From Pedococcus sp. 5OH_020 (GTDB taxonomy: Bacteria > Actinomycetota > Actinomycetes > Actinomycetales > Dermatophilaceae), in assembly GCF_027812955.1 (NCBI RefSeq), contig NZ_JAPYZV010000006.1, forward strand, positions 62,001 through 126,000: a DNA stretch of 64,000 bases, given 5' to 3'. Made by a program: the position numbers and the translations under genes. Below are positions 42,508 through 50,035 of the stretch, in pieces; positions within the stretch are counted from its first letter, which is position 1; every line of letters begins with the position of its first letter. The notes under the pieces were generated by a model, which saw only the letters and a program-made list of their open reading frames with translations, was not told the DNA's origin and searched no databases.

Positions 42508-43131
42508 ATGACTGAGACTCCCGCCCCCGACGCCACGGTCGACGTGGACACCGAAGGCCGGCAGGCACGCCAGGCGCGCTTCGAGCGCGAGGCCATGCCG
42601 CTGCTGGACCAGCTCTACTCCGCTGCCCTGCGCACCACGAGGAACCCTGCGGATGCCGAGGACCTCGTCCAGGAGACCTACACCAAGGCGTTCGCGGCCT
42701 TCCACCAGTACCGCCCGGGCACGAACTTCAAGGCGTGGATGTACCGGATCCTCACGAACACGTACATCAACAGCTACCGCAAGAAGCAGCGGGAGCCCCT
42801 GCAGTCGGATGCCTCCGAGGTGGAGGACTACCAGCTGGCGCGCGCCGAGTCGCACAGCTCGAGCGGCCTCAGATCGGCGGAGACGGAGGCGCTGGACCAC
42901 CTGCCCGACACGGAGGTGAAGCGCGCCCTGCAGGAGCTTCCGGAGGACTTCCGGATGGCGGTCTACCTCGCCGACGTGGAGGGCTTCGCCTACAAGGAGA
43001 TCGCGGAGATCATGGAGACGCCGATCGGGACGGTCATGTCGCGGCTGCACCGTGGCCGGCGTCAGCTCCGTGAGCTCTTGACCGAGTACGCCGCAGAACG
43101 CGGCTTTGCGACCCAGGGAGCGGACTCATGA
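42508..43131 (+). CDS. sigR: ECF sigma factor SigR of the thiol-oxidative stress response, with an upstream-extended isoform
   Basis: This 207-residue sigma factor (ATG at 42508) has region 2 [22 protein letters not shown] and [25 protein letters not shown]. Region 4 has [44 protein letters not shown], typical of SigR/SigH. It activates thioredoxin, mycothiol and proteolysis genes when RsrA is oxidised. The same frame opens at a GTG at 42340, adding 56 residues directly after a SigR promoter. In Streptomyces coelicolor an unstable longer isoform made from the SigR-dependent promoter provides feedback. The gene overlaps rsrA by 4 nt. Confidence 0.95.
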   Translation: MTETPAPDATVDVDTEGRQARQARFEREAMPLLDQLYSAALRTTRNPADAEDLVQETYTKAFAAFHQYRPGTNFKAWMYRILTNTYINSYRKKQREPLQSDASEVEDYQLARAESHSSSGLRSAETEALDHLPDTEVKRALQELPEDFRMAVYLADVEGFAYKEIAEIMETPIGTVMSRLHRGRRQLRELLTEYAAERGFATQGADS

Positions 43132-43412
43132 AGTGCGGACCTGACTCTGGCATGGACGAGGCGGCCGGCGCCGACTGCTCGGAGGTGCTGCACCGCGTCT
43201 ACGAGTACCTCGACGGTGAGATGACCAGGGACGACACGGTCAAGATCCAGCACCACCTCGACGCGTGCGCGCCCTGCCTTCAGCAGTACGACCTCGACCA
43301 GGCCCTCAAGGCCCTGGTGAAGCGGTCGTGCGCCTGCGAGGAGGCGCCGGTCGAGCTGCGTACGCAGATCATGGCCCGGATCACCACCATCCGGTTCGAG
43401 ATCGCGGAGTAG
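43128..43412 (+). CDS. rsrA: Zinc-containing anti-sigma factor RsrA
   Basis: This 94-residue ZAS-family anti-sigma binds SigR when reduced. The zinc motif H-x3-C-x2-C is HLDACAPC (His43, Cys47, Cys50), with Cys17 (DCSEVL) as the likely fourth ligand and redox partner; Cys3, Cys68 and Cys70 are additional. Disulfide formation expels zinc and frees SigR. The ATG overlaps the sigR TGA (ATGA), ensuring matched synthesis. A strong terminator follows at 43462. Confidence 0.95.
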   Translation: MKCGPDSGMDEAAGADCSEVLHRVYEYLDGEMTRDDTVKIQHHLDACAPCLQQYDLDQALKALVKRSCACEEAPVELRTQIMARITTIRFEIAE

Positions 43413-43461
43413 CTCGCCCTCGCCGGGGAGCTCGGCCTTTCGGGCACCGCATCCCTCGTAG

Positions 43462-43513
43462 ACGACGAAGCGGGGCGGTCGGACCTGAGAGTCCGATCAC
43501 CCCGCCTCGTCGT
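43462..43513. terminator. Bidirectional terminator between rsrA and the bL37 gene
   Basis: ACGACGA...GCGGGG and GTCGGAC on the left pair with GTCCGA, CCCCGC and TCGTCGT on the right, interrupted by single mismatches, with a CTGAGA loop. It is placed to end rsrA transcription from the left and bL37 transcription from the right. Confidence 0.8.
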
Positions 43514-43535
43514 CTGCTGCGTCTGTGGCGCGGGC

Positions 43536-43610
43536 TCAGGCGTTGGGCTTGCGGCCGTGGTTGGCCGCGTTGCCCTTGCGCGAGCGGCGCTTGCGGGCGC
43601 GCTTGCTCAT
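43536..43610 (-). CDS. Ribosomal protein bL37 family (AURKAIP1/COX24-type), 24 residues
   Basis: This gene is too short for routine gene finders. The translation starts MSKRARKRRSRKGNAANHGR and ends KPNA, 24 residues, ten of them Arg or Lys. This matches the tiny basic protein of the AURKAIP1/COX24-like family, seen as an extra large-subunit protein (bL37) in mycobacterial ribosomes. It is encoded on the opposite strand downstream of rsrA, facing the shared terminator. The upstream side is the A/T-richer 43611-43917 region. The very regular RK pattern and the typical C-terminus NHGRKPNA make the call firm despite the length. Confidence 0.88.
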   Translation of the reverse strand: MSKRARKRRSRKGNAANHGRKPNA

Positions 43611-43917
43611 GGGGGTCACTCCGTCGGATTTCGGTCTGGCGCGGGGTGCGCCCGGTCTGGCGCGCTATTGTCTCACAGTTCCCGCGAATAAGCGCCTGCC
43701 ACCGGACAAGAGCGTCCGAATGTGTGCGTTTCCGGTGCAATCGGTGGATATGGATCTTCAAGACTTGGTCAAGAACAAGTCAGTAAACAATCAACACCGC
43801 AGGTTGGAGGGCATCATAGTCCTGCCAGCCAACCGCACCCCTGACGGTTCGCGGCATTGACCGCCCGATTGGTCCGAACGGACGATACAGGCATCGGGCA
43901 TAAGGAGACCATCAGCC
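43611..43917. other. 307-nt divergent regulatory region between bL37 and the TWSWGG peptide
   Basis: This stretch is clearly A/T-richer than its neighbours, especially 43660-43800. It must hold promoters in both directions. Rightward, TTGACC (43857-43862), 18 nt and GACGAT (43881-43886) form a promoter candidate, with an inverted repeat GTCCG-AA-CGGAC inside the spacer as a possible operator. Leftward boxes for bL37 are less clear. AAGGAGA at 43902-43908 is the ribosome site of the peptide gene. I see no further gene in it. Confidence 0.5.
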
Positions 43918-44046
43918 ATGAAGGCCATCACCACCATCTTCGAGTCCATCCTCCGCGACAACAAGGACCTGGTCTGGGCCCCCGAGGACTCTCGCGACGG
44001 TGCTGCGACCCAGTTCGCGTCCAACACCTGGAGCTGGGGCGGCTGA
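43918..44046 (+). CDS. 42-residue conserved-looking peptide ending TWSWGG
   Basis: The peptide starts MKAITTIFESILRDNKDLVW, continues with the acidic APEDSRDGAAT, and ends QFASNTWSWGG. It has a strong ribosome site (AAGGAGA, 9 nt before the ATG), its own promoter candidate and codon use like neighbouring genes, so it looks real. There is no signal peptide or membrane helix. The amphipathic N-terminal half and the aromatic, Gly-rich C-terminus resemble the leader/core layout of ribosomally made modified peptides. No modifying enzyme is adjacent, however. It precedes two membrane HD-domain proteins by 41 nt. Function unknown; a regulator or ligand of those proteins is a guess from position. Confidence 0.7.
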   Translation: MKAITTIFESILRDNKDLVWAPEDSRDGAATQFASNTWSWGG

Positions 44047-44087
44047 TTCACGGCTGCTGAACCTCACTGCCGGACTAGAGTGAGGTC

Positions 44088-45539
44088 GTGACGGCCGGGC
44101 GTACGAACGAGTCCGGGACCCACCGGAAGGCGCTGTGGACCAACCTCTTCGTGAGTGTGGTCGTGTGCGCGGCGGTGTGTCTGCTCTGGCTCGGGTACGT
44201 CGTAGCGGGAAGGCCGTACGCGACAGGCGCCCTTGGTGTGCTGGCAGTACTGGCCGTGACCGGCTGGGTGCTCCGTGAGGGCGACGTCGGTCACCGCGTG
44301 CAGTTCTCCTCCACGAGCATCGTCCTACTGGCCTCAGCCGTGATCATCGGCCCGGTCGGCTCCGGGCTCGTGGGACTGGTTTCCAACCTCACCGAGTGGC
44401 GACGGGGACGACCCGTCGTCTGCGCCTTCAACGCGGCGATGCACTCGGTCGTGGGAAGCGTCGGCGGGCTCGTGTTCTTCGCCCTGACCGGCCCCCACGC
44501 CATCGAACAGGTCCACGGGGCCCTCGACATCATCGGCCGGATCGGCGCACCACTGCTCGTCGCCGACATCGCGCAGTGCGGGACGAACGCCGTCCTCCTC
44601 GCAGGTGTCATGCGCGTCTCCGCCGGGGTCCCTGCGCGGACCCAGATCATCAAGCTTCTGAGCACCACGGGCGTCGCCTACGTCGGCTACGGCGTCATCG
44701 GCTTCCTCTTCGTCGTCCTCTGGGTCCCCGCCGAGGTCGGCTGGTTCAGCGCCGTGCTCGTGCTGGCCCCCCTCTTCGTGGCCCGCTGGGCCTTCGTGCA
44801 GTACGGCGACGAGCTGCGAGCCCAGGACCGCACGCTGCGAGCCCTCGTGACGGCTGGCGAGATCAAGGACCCCTCCAGCGCCGGCCACAGCGACCGCACC
44901 GCACAGCTCGCCGAATGGCTTGCCGAGACGCTCGGGCTGGGGCACAAGGAGATCCAGGAGGTCCGGACCGCCGCCATGCTGCACGACATCGGGAAGGTCT
45001 GCGTGCCGACGCGGCTCCTTCGCTCGCGGCAGGTGCTGTCCGACGACCAGCTCGTCGTCATGGCGGAGCACGCGCTCAGCGGGGTGGACCTCGTGCAGGG
45101 CATCGACTTCCTCTTCGGGTCCGTCCATGGCATCGCGCATCACCACGAGCGGTATGACGGCCGCGGCTATCCCGCGGGCCTGTCGGGCGACCGCATCCCC
45201 TTGGTCGCGCGGATCGTCGCGGTGGCTGACGCCTTCGACAGTCTGACGACCTCGCGGCCGTACCGGCGTGCCGCCACGGTGGAGGGGGCTCTGGCCGTGA
45301 TGGCCGCCCGTGCCGGCTCGCAGTTCGACCCGCAGATCGTCGAAGCGCTGCGGCGGGCTCTGGCGCGCCACGACTGGACGCCGACCGAGCGGACGCCGGA
45401 CCAGCTCGCCGCGGCCGGGGTAGCGCTGGACCACGACGAGCCGGAGATCTCGGACCTCTTCGCCACCCGGCGGGACCTGCGTGACCGGGTCCAGGGCGCG
45501 ACGACGTCCGTCGCCCTGCCCACGGGGAGCCATCGGTGA
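44088..45539 (+). CDS. Membrane HD-GYP-type phosphohydrolase
   Basis: This 483-residue protein has about seven membrane helices in residues ~15-240 (from LFVSVVVCAAVCLLWLGYVV), resembling the sensory part of other actinobacterial HD proteins. A C-terminal HD domain follows at residues ~255-450. The metal site is intact: TAAMLHDIGKV, MAEHALSG, IAHHHERYDGRGYPAGLSGD (the HD-GYP signature) and VADAFDSLTTSRPYR. HD-GYP enzymes usually hydrolyse cyclic dinucleotides such as c-di-GMP, but that substrate is not proven here. The start is GTG. The end overlaps the second HD gene (GTGA). Confidence 0.88.
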   Translation: MTAGRTNESGTHRKALWTNLFVSVVVCAAVCLLWLGYVVAGRPYATGALGVLAVLAVTGWVLREGDVGHRVQFSSTSIVLLASAVIIGPVGSGLVGLVSNLTEWRRGRPVVCAFNAAMHSVVGSVGGLVFFALTGPHAIEQVHGALDIIGRIGAPLLVADIAQCGTNAVLLAGVMRVSAGVPARTQIIKLLSTTGVAYVGYGVIGFLFVVLWVPAEVGWFSAVLVLAPLFVARWAFVQYGDELRAQDRTLRALVTAGEIKDPSSAGHSDRTAQLAEWLAETLGLGHKEIQEVRTAAMLHDIGKVCVPTRLLRSRQVLSDDQLVVMAEHALSGVDLVQGIDFLFGSVHGIAHHHERYDGRGYPAGLSGDRIPLVARIVAVADAFDSLTTSRPYRRAATVEGALAVMAARAGSQFDPQIVEALRRALARHDWTPTERTPDQLAAAGVALDHDEPEISDLFATRRDLRDRVQGATTSVALPTGSHR

Positions 45540-46843
45540 ACCGGCTGCGCCGCCTCACCGTCGATGCCAGGTGGCCTGTCGCGGTGGCCGCAGGCGCGAC
45601 CGTGGTGGTCTCGGGATGGGTGGGCCGGGCGGACCTTCGGGAGCTGCACGGCGGGCTTCTGCTCTCGGTCACTCTGTTCCTGCTGGCGATCGCCGTCGGG
45701 GAGACTGCCCGGCTCACGATCCTCACCGGACGCGAGACCTCGCCCATGTCGACGGCTGCCGCTCTGGGGCTCGCCTTGTCGCTGCTGAAGTTCCAGGGGT
45801 CCGCTGGCCACGTCGGCGCGGCCCTGGTCACGGCTGTCGTGGCCTGTGGCATCATCGTCGGCTCCCTGCTGCTGAGGGCCACCGGCGCCCGTGTCTCCTG
45901 GGTGGACATGTCCGCCCGGGTCGCCGGCGCCTGGGTGGCCCCCGTGCTCTACCGGTACGTCCGCTTCGACGGCCAGACCCTGGTGCAGTGGCAGGAGGCG
46001 TGGGCGCACCACCGTTGGCTGGTCGGGCTCGTCATGCTGCTCGTCGGTGGGGTGGCGATGCTGGTCGACCTCGTCCTGGAGGCAGCGGTCCGCGCCGGAC
46101 GCGACCAGGCTCCGCTCCTACCGGCCGTCATCGACGAGGTCCGCTCCACGGTCGCCCTCGCCACCGCCCTGGTGACCTCCGGCGCCCTCATCGCGCTCGC
46201 GGCACACGCGATCGGCATCGCGGCCCTCCCGCTGTTCCTCTTCCCGCTGGTCCTGACGTCGTTCGCCGTCCAGCGCTATGCCAGCATCCGGCTCACCTAC
46301 CGCCAGACCATCGGCGCCCTGTCCGGTCTCACGGAGCGCGCGGGGTACACGGTCACCGACCACGGCCAGCGGGTGGCGCAGCTGTCGCTGGCGGTGGGGC
46401 GTGACCTCGGTATGGGGCAGCGGGAACTGACGGACCTGGAGTATGCCGCGTTGCTGCACGACCTGGGGCAGGTGGCGTTGCGGGAGCCGATCCCCATGGG
46501 TGCCACGGTGCTCGTGGCGCCCGCGGACCAGCAGCGGATCGCCCACGACGGCGCGGAGATCGTGCGCACCACCGGCGTACTCGACAACGTCGCGGCCATC
46601 CTGGAGGCGCAGACGACGCCGTACCGACAGGTGCGGGAGTTCGGCCAGGACCTGCCTCTCGCCAGCAGGATCATCAAGGTCGCCAACGCCTACGACGACC
46701 TCAGCGCTCCCGGCGGCGAGAACGACGAGCGCGCCATCGAGCGCATCCACCTCGGCCTCGGCTACGAGTACGACCCGCGCGTCGTGGACTCGCTGACCCG
46801 CGTCCTGGACCGCCGCCGCCGGCTGACCACCGCGCACGGGTGA
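45536..46843 (+). CDS. Membrane HD-domain protein with degenerate GYP region
   Basis: This 435-residue paralog of the preceding protein has about seven helices (residues ~15-245), then an HD domain. LEYAALLHDLGQVAL keeps His-Asp and HDGAEIV keeps the next His. The expected HHERxDGxGYP segment is replaced by AILEAQTTPYRQV, so two metal ligands and the GYP motif are missing. VANAYDDLSAP retains the last Asp region. It is probably catalytically weak or inactive and may pair with the preceding enzyme. The GTG overlaps the previous stop. A strong terminator follows. Confidence 0.85.
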   Translation: MNRLRRLTVDARWPVAVAAGATVVVSGWVGRADLRELHGGLLLSVTLFLLAIAVGETARLTILTGRETSPMSTAAALGLALSLLKFQGSAGHVGAALVTAVVACGIIVGSLLLRATGARVSWVDMSARVAGAWVAPVLYRYVRFDGQTLVQWQEAWAHHRWLVGLVMLLVGGVAMLVDLVLEAAVRAGRDQAPLLPAVIDEVRSTVALATALVTSGALIALAAHAIGIAALPLFLFPLVLTSFAVQRYASIRLTYRQTIGALSGLTERAGYTVTDHGQRVAQLSLAVGRDLGMGQRELTDLEYAALLHDLGQVALREPIPMGATVLVAPADQQRIAHDGAEIVRTTGVLDNVAAILEAQTTPYRQVREFGQDLPLASRIIKVANAYDDLSAPGGENDERAIERIHLGLGYEYDPRVVDSLTRVLDRRRRLTTAHG

Positions 46844-46899
46844 CGCGCCGTCGGTGTCGCACGGGTGACGTGCGGCGGCCCCGGGCGGCACAACGAAGC

Positions 46900-46939
46900 G
46901 AGAAGCGGTGCCGGGACCGAGGCCCCGACACCGCTTCTC
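46900..46939. terminator. Bidirectional terminator after the HD genes
   Basis: GAGAAGCGGTG (46900-46910) pairs with CACCGCTTCTC (46929-46939), with CGGG/CCCG inside. It lies between the convergent HD gene and the symporter gene. Confidence 0.8.
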
Positions 46940-46960
46940 CGGTACTGCTGCGACGCGCCG

Positions 46961-48637
46961 TCAGGGCGCGCCGGTGGTGAGCCGGACGTCCATCTCGAGG
47001 TTCTTCTCCACCCGCGGGTCTCCCGCGTCGGCGAAGTAGTCACCCTTGATCGTCTCGTCCCGGCCCGGGTCGACCTTCATCGCGTTGAGGACCAGCGTCA
47101 CGATGGCGGCCACCACCAGGTTGATGACGAACGCCGTCATGGCGATGTAGCCCAGCTTCCCGATGACGGGCATCTGGGCGAGCGACCCACCGAAGTGTCC
47201 CTTCGTCGTGGGGTTGATGACGTTGTAGGCGACCAAGGTTCCGTAGACCATGCCGACGGCCCAGCCGGCCAGGAGCCCCCACCGGTGGAACCAGCGGGTG
47301 TAGAGGCCGAAGACGATCGCCGGGAAGGTCTGCAGGATCCAGATACCGCCGAGCAGCTGGAAGTTGATCGCGTTCTGCTTGTCCAGCGTCAGCACGAACA
47401 CCAGGGCGAAACCCTTGACGAGCAGCGAGACCAGCTTGGAGACCTTGGCCTCCTGGGCGTGCGTGGCGTCGGGCTTGATCCAGTCGCGGTAGATGTTCCT
47501 GGTGAACGTGTTCGCCGCCGCGATCGACATGATGGCCGCCGGAACCAGCGCTCCGATCGCCACCGCGGCGAACGCCACGCCGGCGAACCAGCTCGGGAAC
47601 ATGTCCTCGAACAGCTGCGGGATGACCAGCTGCGCGTTCGGCTTCCCGTCGAGCCCGATCGGCTTGGTGCCCGCCGCGATCGCCACCCACCCCAGAAGAG
47701 CCAGCAGTCCGAGGACGAACGAGTACGCCGGCAGGATGGAGGCGTTGCGGCGGATGGTGTTGCGGTTCGAGCTGGACAGCGTCGCCGTGATCGAGTGCGG
47801 GTACATGAACAGGGCGAGGGCCGAGCCCAGCGCCAGCGTGGCGTAGGCCCAGTACTGCTGGGCGCCCGGGATGAACGAGCCGGTTGGCTTCGCCGGGTTG
47901 GCGACGCTGGGCTTGGCCATCTTGGCCTCGGCGGCGCTGAAGACATGGGCCCAGCCGCCCACCTTGGACGGCAGGTAGATGACGGCCACGATGATCACCA
48001 GGTAGATCAGCGCGTCCTTGACGAACGCGATGACGGCGGGCGCCCGGAGCCCGCTCGAGTACGTGTAGGCGGCGAGGAGGGCGAAGGCGATGAAGAGCGG
48101 CAGGTCCTTGGCGAGGGCGTTGCTCCCGCCGAGCCCGGCCACCTCCAGCACGGCCTGGATGCCGACGAGCTGAAGAGCGATGTACGGCATCGTCGCGAGG
48201 ATGCCGGTGATCGAGACGGCCAGGGCGAGGCCCCTCGACCCGTAGCGGCCCTTGACGAAGTCGGCCGGCGTCACGTACCCGTGACGGTGGCTGACCGACC
48301 ACAGCCTCGCCATGAAGACGAAGATGATGGGGTAGAGCACGATGGTGTACGGCACGGCGAAGAAGCCGTTCACTGCTCCGAGCGCGAACATGGCGGCCGG
48401 GACGGCCACGAAGGTGTACGCCGTGTACAGGTCGCCGCCGAGCAGGAACCAGGTGACCCAGGTGCCGAAGCGTCGACCGCCCAGGCCCCACTCGTCGAGC
48501 GACTCCATCGAGTCGGCCCTACGCCAGCGGGTCGCCCAGAAGCCCATTCCGGTGACGAGCGCGAAGAGCACGATCAGGACCACGAGCGCCACGCCGTTGA
48601 CGCCGGTGTTCGCGGCCGCGGGCACGAGACTGCTCAT
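46961..48637 (-). CDS. Sodium:solute symporter (SSS family, monocarboxylate-permease type)
   Basis: This 558-residue permease has about 13 helices. It shows the family's early WGLGGRRFGTWVTWFLLGGDLYTAYTF and the sodium-site region ALVPAAIMSIAAANTFTRNIY. Such proteins with a DUF3311 partner are usually uptake systems for short monocarboxylates (acetate, propionate, lactate) of the MctP type. The substrate here is inferred. The start ATG overlaps the DUF3311 stop by 4 nt. Confidence 0.88.
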   Translation of the reverse strand: MSSLVPAAANTGVNGVALVVLIVLFALVTGMGFWATRWRRADSMESLDEWGLGGRRFGTWVTWFLLGGDLYTAYTFVAVPAAMFALGAVNGFFAVPYTIVLYPIIFVFMARLWSVSHRHGYVTPADFVKGRYGSRGLALAVSITGILATMPYIALQLVGIQAVLEVAGLGGSNALAKDLPLFIAFALLAAYTYSSGLRAPAVIAFVKDALIYLVIIVAVIYLPSKVGGWAHVFSAAEAKMAKPSVANPAKPTGSFIPGAQQYWAYATLALGSALALFMYPHSITATLSSSNRNTIRRNASILPAYSFVLGLLALLGWVAIAAGTKPIGLDGKPNAQLVIPQLFEDMFPSWFAGVAFAAVAIGALVPAAIMSIAAANTFTRNIYRDWIKPDATHAQEAKVSKLVSLLVKGFALVFVLTLDKQNAINFQLLGGIWILQTFPAIVFGLYTRWFHRWGLLAGWAVGMVYGTLVAYNVINPTTKGHFGGSLAQMPVIGKLGYIAMTAFVINLVVAAIVTLVLNAMKVDPGRDETIKGDYFADAGDPRVEKNLEMDVRLTTGAP

Positions 48638-48918
48638 CGGCCATCCTCCTCACGGTAGCCGCCGGTCATCGGTCGGTGCGGGCGAGCCTTGAGCACCAGG
48701 CGGTACGCGGTGTACGTCATGGCGGAGCAGAGGAACACCCACAGGAACTGGTACCAGATGAAGAACGGGAAGCCCCACAGCTGTGGGTCCTTCTTCGCAT
48801 AGCTGCTCACCCACAGCAGAGCGATCAGCGGGATCGCCAGCAGAACGCCGGCGATGGCCAGCAGCCCCTTGTTGGCGGGCGGGACGGTGTCGTGATCGAC
48901 GTCGGTGTCGGTGCTCAC
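48634..48918 (-). CDS. DUF3311 small membrane partner of the symporter
   Basis: This 94-residue protein has an acidic N-terminus and two helices: GLLAIAGVLLAIPLIALLWV and FPFFIWYQFLWVFLCSAMTY. DUF3311 proteins are encoded with MctP-type symporters and are thought to assist them. The GTG at 48918 has GGAGG 5 nt upstream. The 218 nt upstream of it contain no other gene. Confidence 0.85.
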   Translation of the reverse strand: MSTDTDVDHDTVPPANKGLLAIAGVLLAIPLIALLWVSSYAKKDPQLWGFPFFIWYQFLWVFLCSAMTYTAYRLVLKARPHRPMTGGYREEDGR

Positions 48919-49090
48919 CTTGACCTCCAGATGACAGGCGACGACTGCGGATGCGCAGCCGGGTGCACGATATGCCCGACTCCCGGGTAACGGGGGGATG
49001 TCACGGGTCACATCGGTAACAGCCCGTGGCGTCGGCTCGAGCACACGTACCCCAACCGACCGGTACCCGATCCGCGGCCCGGAGAAACGA

Positions 49091-49120
49091 CGGCGCCCGC
49101 CCCCGAGGGGGCGGGCGCCG
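49091..49120 (-). terminator. Terminator hairpin after sodN
   Basis: CGGCGCCCGCCCC and GGGGCGGGCGCCG pair around a very short centre (CGAG), 17 nt after the sodN stop. Confidence 0.75.
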
Positions 49121-49136
49121 GTCCGAGCGACAGAGG

Positions 49137-49535
49137 TCAGGCCGCCTTCGTCTCCTTGAAGATGGCGTCGATCTCGTCGATCTTGGCGAGAAGCTCGTCG
49201 GCCTTGCCGGCGTCGAACTCGCCCTTGGTGCCCGAGGCACCCGCGAGCTTGGTGGCCTCGTTGAAGAGCGTGTGCAGCTGGGGGTACTTCTCGAAGTGCG
49301 GGGCCTTGAAGTAGTCGGTCCACAGCACCCAGAGGTGATGCTTGACCAGTTCGGAGCGCTGCTCCTTGATGAGGACCGCGCGGGTCCTGAAGTCAGGGTC
49401 GCTGTTGTCGGCGACCTTGGCGATGATCGCCTTGATGGACTGCGCCTCGATGCGGGCCTGGGCAGGGTCGTAGACGCCACAGGGGAGGTCGCAGTGGGCG
49501 CTGACCTCGGTCGGGGTGAAGAAACGGGAGAGCAT
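49137..49535 (-). CDS. sodN: Nickel superoxide dismutase (precursor)
   Basis: This 132-residue precursor is processed so that His14 becomes the N-terminus. The nickel hook HCDLPCGVYDP (residues 14 onward) supplies the His, two Cys and backbone ligands. The remainder is the expected four-helix bundle (SIKAIIAKVADN, LVKHHLWVLWTDYFKAPHFEKYP). The mature hexamer dismutates superoxide in the cytosol. The 13-residue leader MLSRFFTPTEVSA must be cut by a SodX-type protease, which is encoded just upstream. In actinomycetes nickel activates sodN, but I could not identify a Nur site. Confidence 0.96.
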   Translation of the reverse strand: MLSRFFTPTEVSAHCDLPCGVYDPAQARIEAQSIKAIIAKVADNSDPDFRTRAVLIKEQRSELVKHHLWVLWTDYFKAPHFEKYPQLHTLFNEATKLAGASGTKGEFDAGKADELLAKIDEIDAIFKETKAA

Positions 49536-49650
49536 GCGAATCCCTTCTGCGAGATGGACGATCACGTGCTGGTTCAACCTACCCCGGCCCCTCCCGGCCC
49601 GCACAGGCCCCCTCGGCACGCTGCGAGAGCGACTCCCCCCGGGCCTGGTG

Positions 49651-50013
49651 TCACTGGAGGGGTCGGCGGCCTCCGGGGAGCCGCAGGCGCTGCGGGATGC
49701 GGAAGAGGACGACCGCTCTGATCTGTTCGCGGGCGAGGGATCCGATGCCATGCGTCCAGGAGTCGGCCACGCCTGACACGGTCTGGTTGTCGCTCTCCAC
49801 CCAGTACCGCCGCGGGTCGCTGGGGTCACGGCCGGTGACCCGCTTGATCGCCAGCGGACGCGGCATACCGCTCTCGTCGGGGGGAAGGCGGACGATGGCG
49901 AGCCGACCCATCCGGGGCGGGGCACCGCGCAGTACGACCATCCGGTCACCGGTGTGCAGAGTGGGCTCCATCGACCGCCCCCGGACCACCACGACGCCTA
50001 GCCCGACCGCCAT
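49651..50013 (-). CDS. sodX: Nickel-type superoxide dismutase maturation protease (SodX type)
   Basis: This 120-residue S26-fold peptidase has catalytic Ser in VVRGRSMEPTLHTGDR and Lys in RPLAIKRVTGRDPSD. The final WVESDNQTVSGVADSW segment is typical of the family that trims the Ni-SOD leader. It lies 115 nt upstream of sodN on the same strand. The assignment rests on fold and neighbourhood. Its start is 22 nt from the end of the amino acid ABC operon, so transcription may continue from there. Confidence 0.88.
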   Translation of the reverse strand: MAVGLGVVVVRGRSMEPTLHTGDRMVVLRGAPPRMGRLAIVRLPPDESGMPRPLAIKRVTGRDPSDPRRYWVESDNQTVSGVADSWTHGIGSLAREQIRAVVLFRIPQRLRLPGGRRPLQ

Positions 50014-50035
50014 CAGGCGTGCCCGTCCCGGCGCA

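Noticed and set aside
43918-44046. Lasso peptide or lanthipeptide precursor with local biosynthetic genes
   Set aside because: No asparagine-synthetase-like cyclase, transglutaminase-like protease, lanthionine synthetase, radical SAM or ATP-grasp enzyme is encoded nearby, so a class cannot be assigned.
46865-48658. 597-codon open frame on the plus strand
   Set aside because: It is the antisense of the clearly recognisable symporter gene and shows only low-complexity charged sequence.
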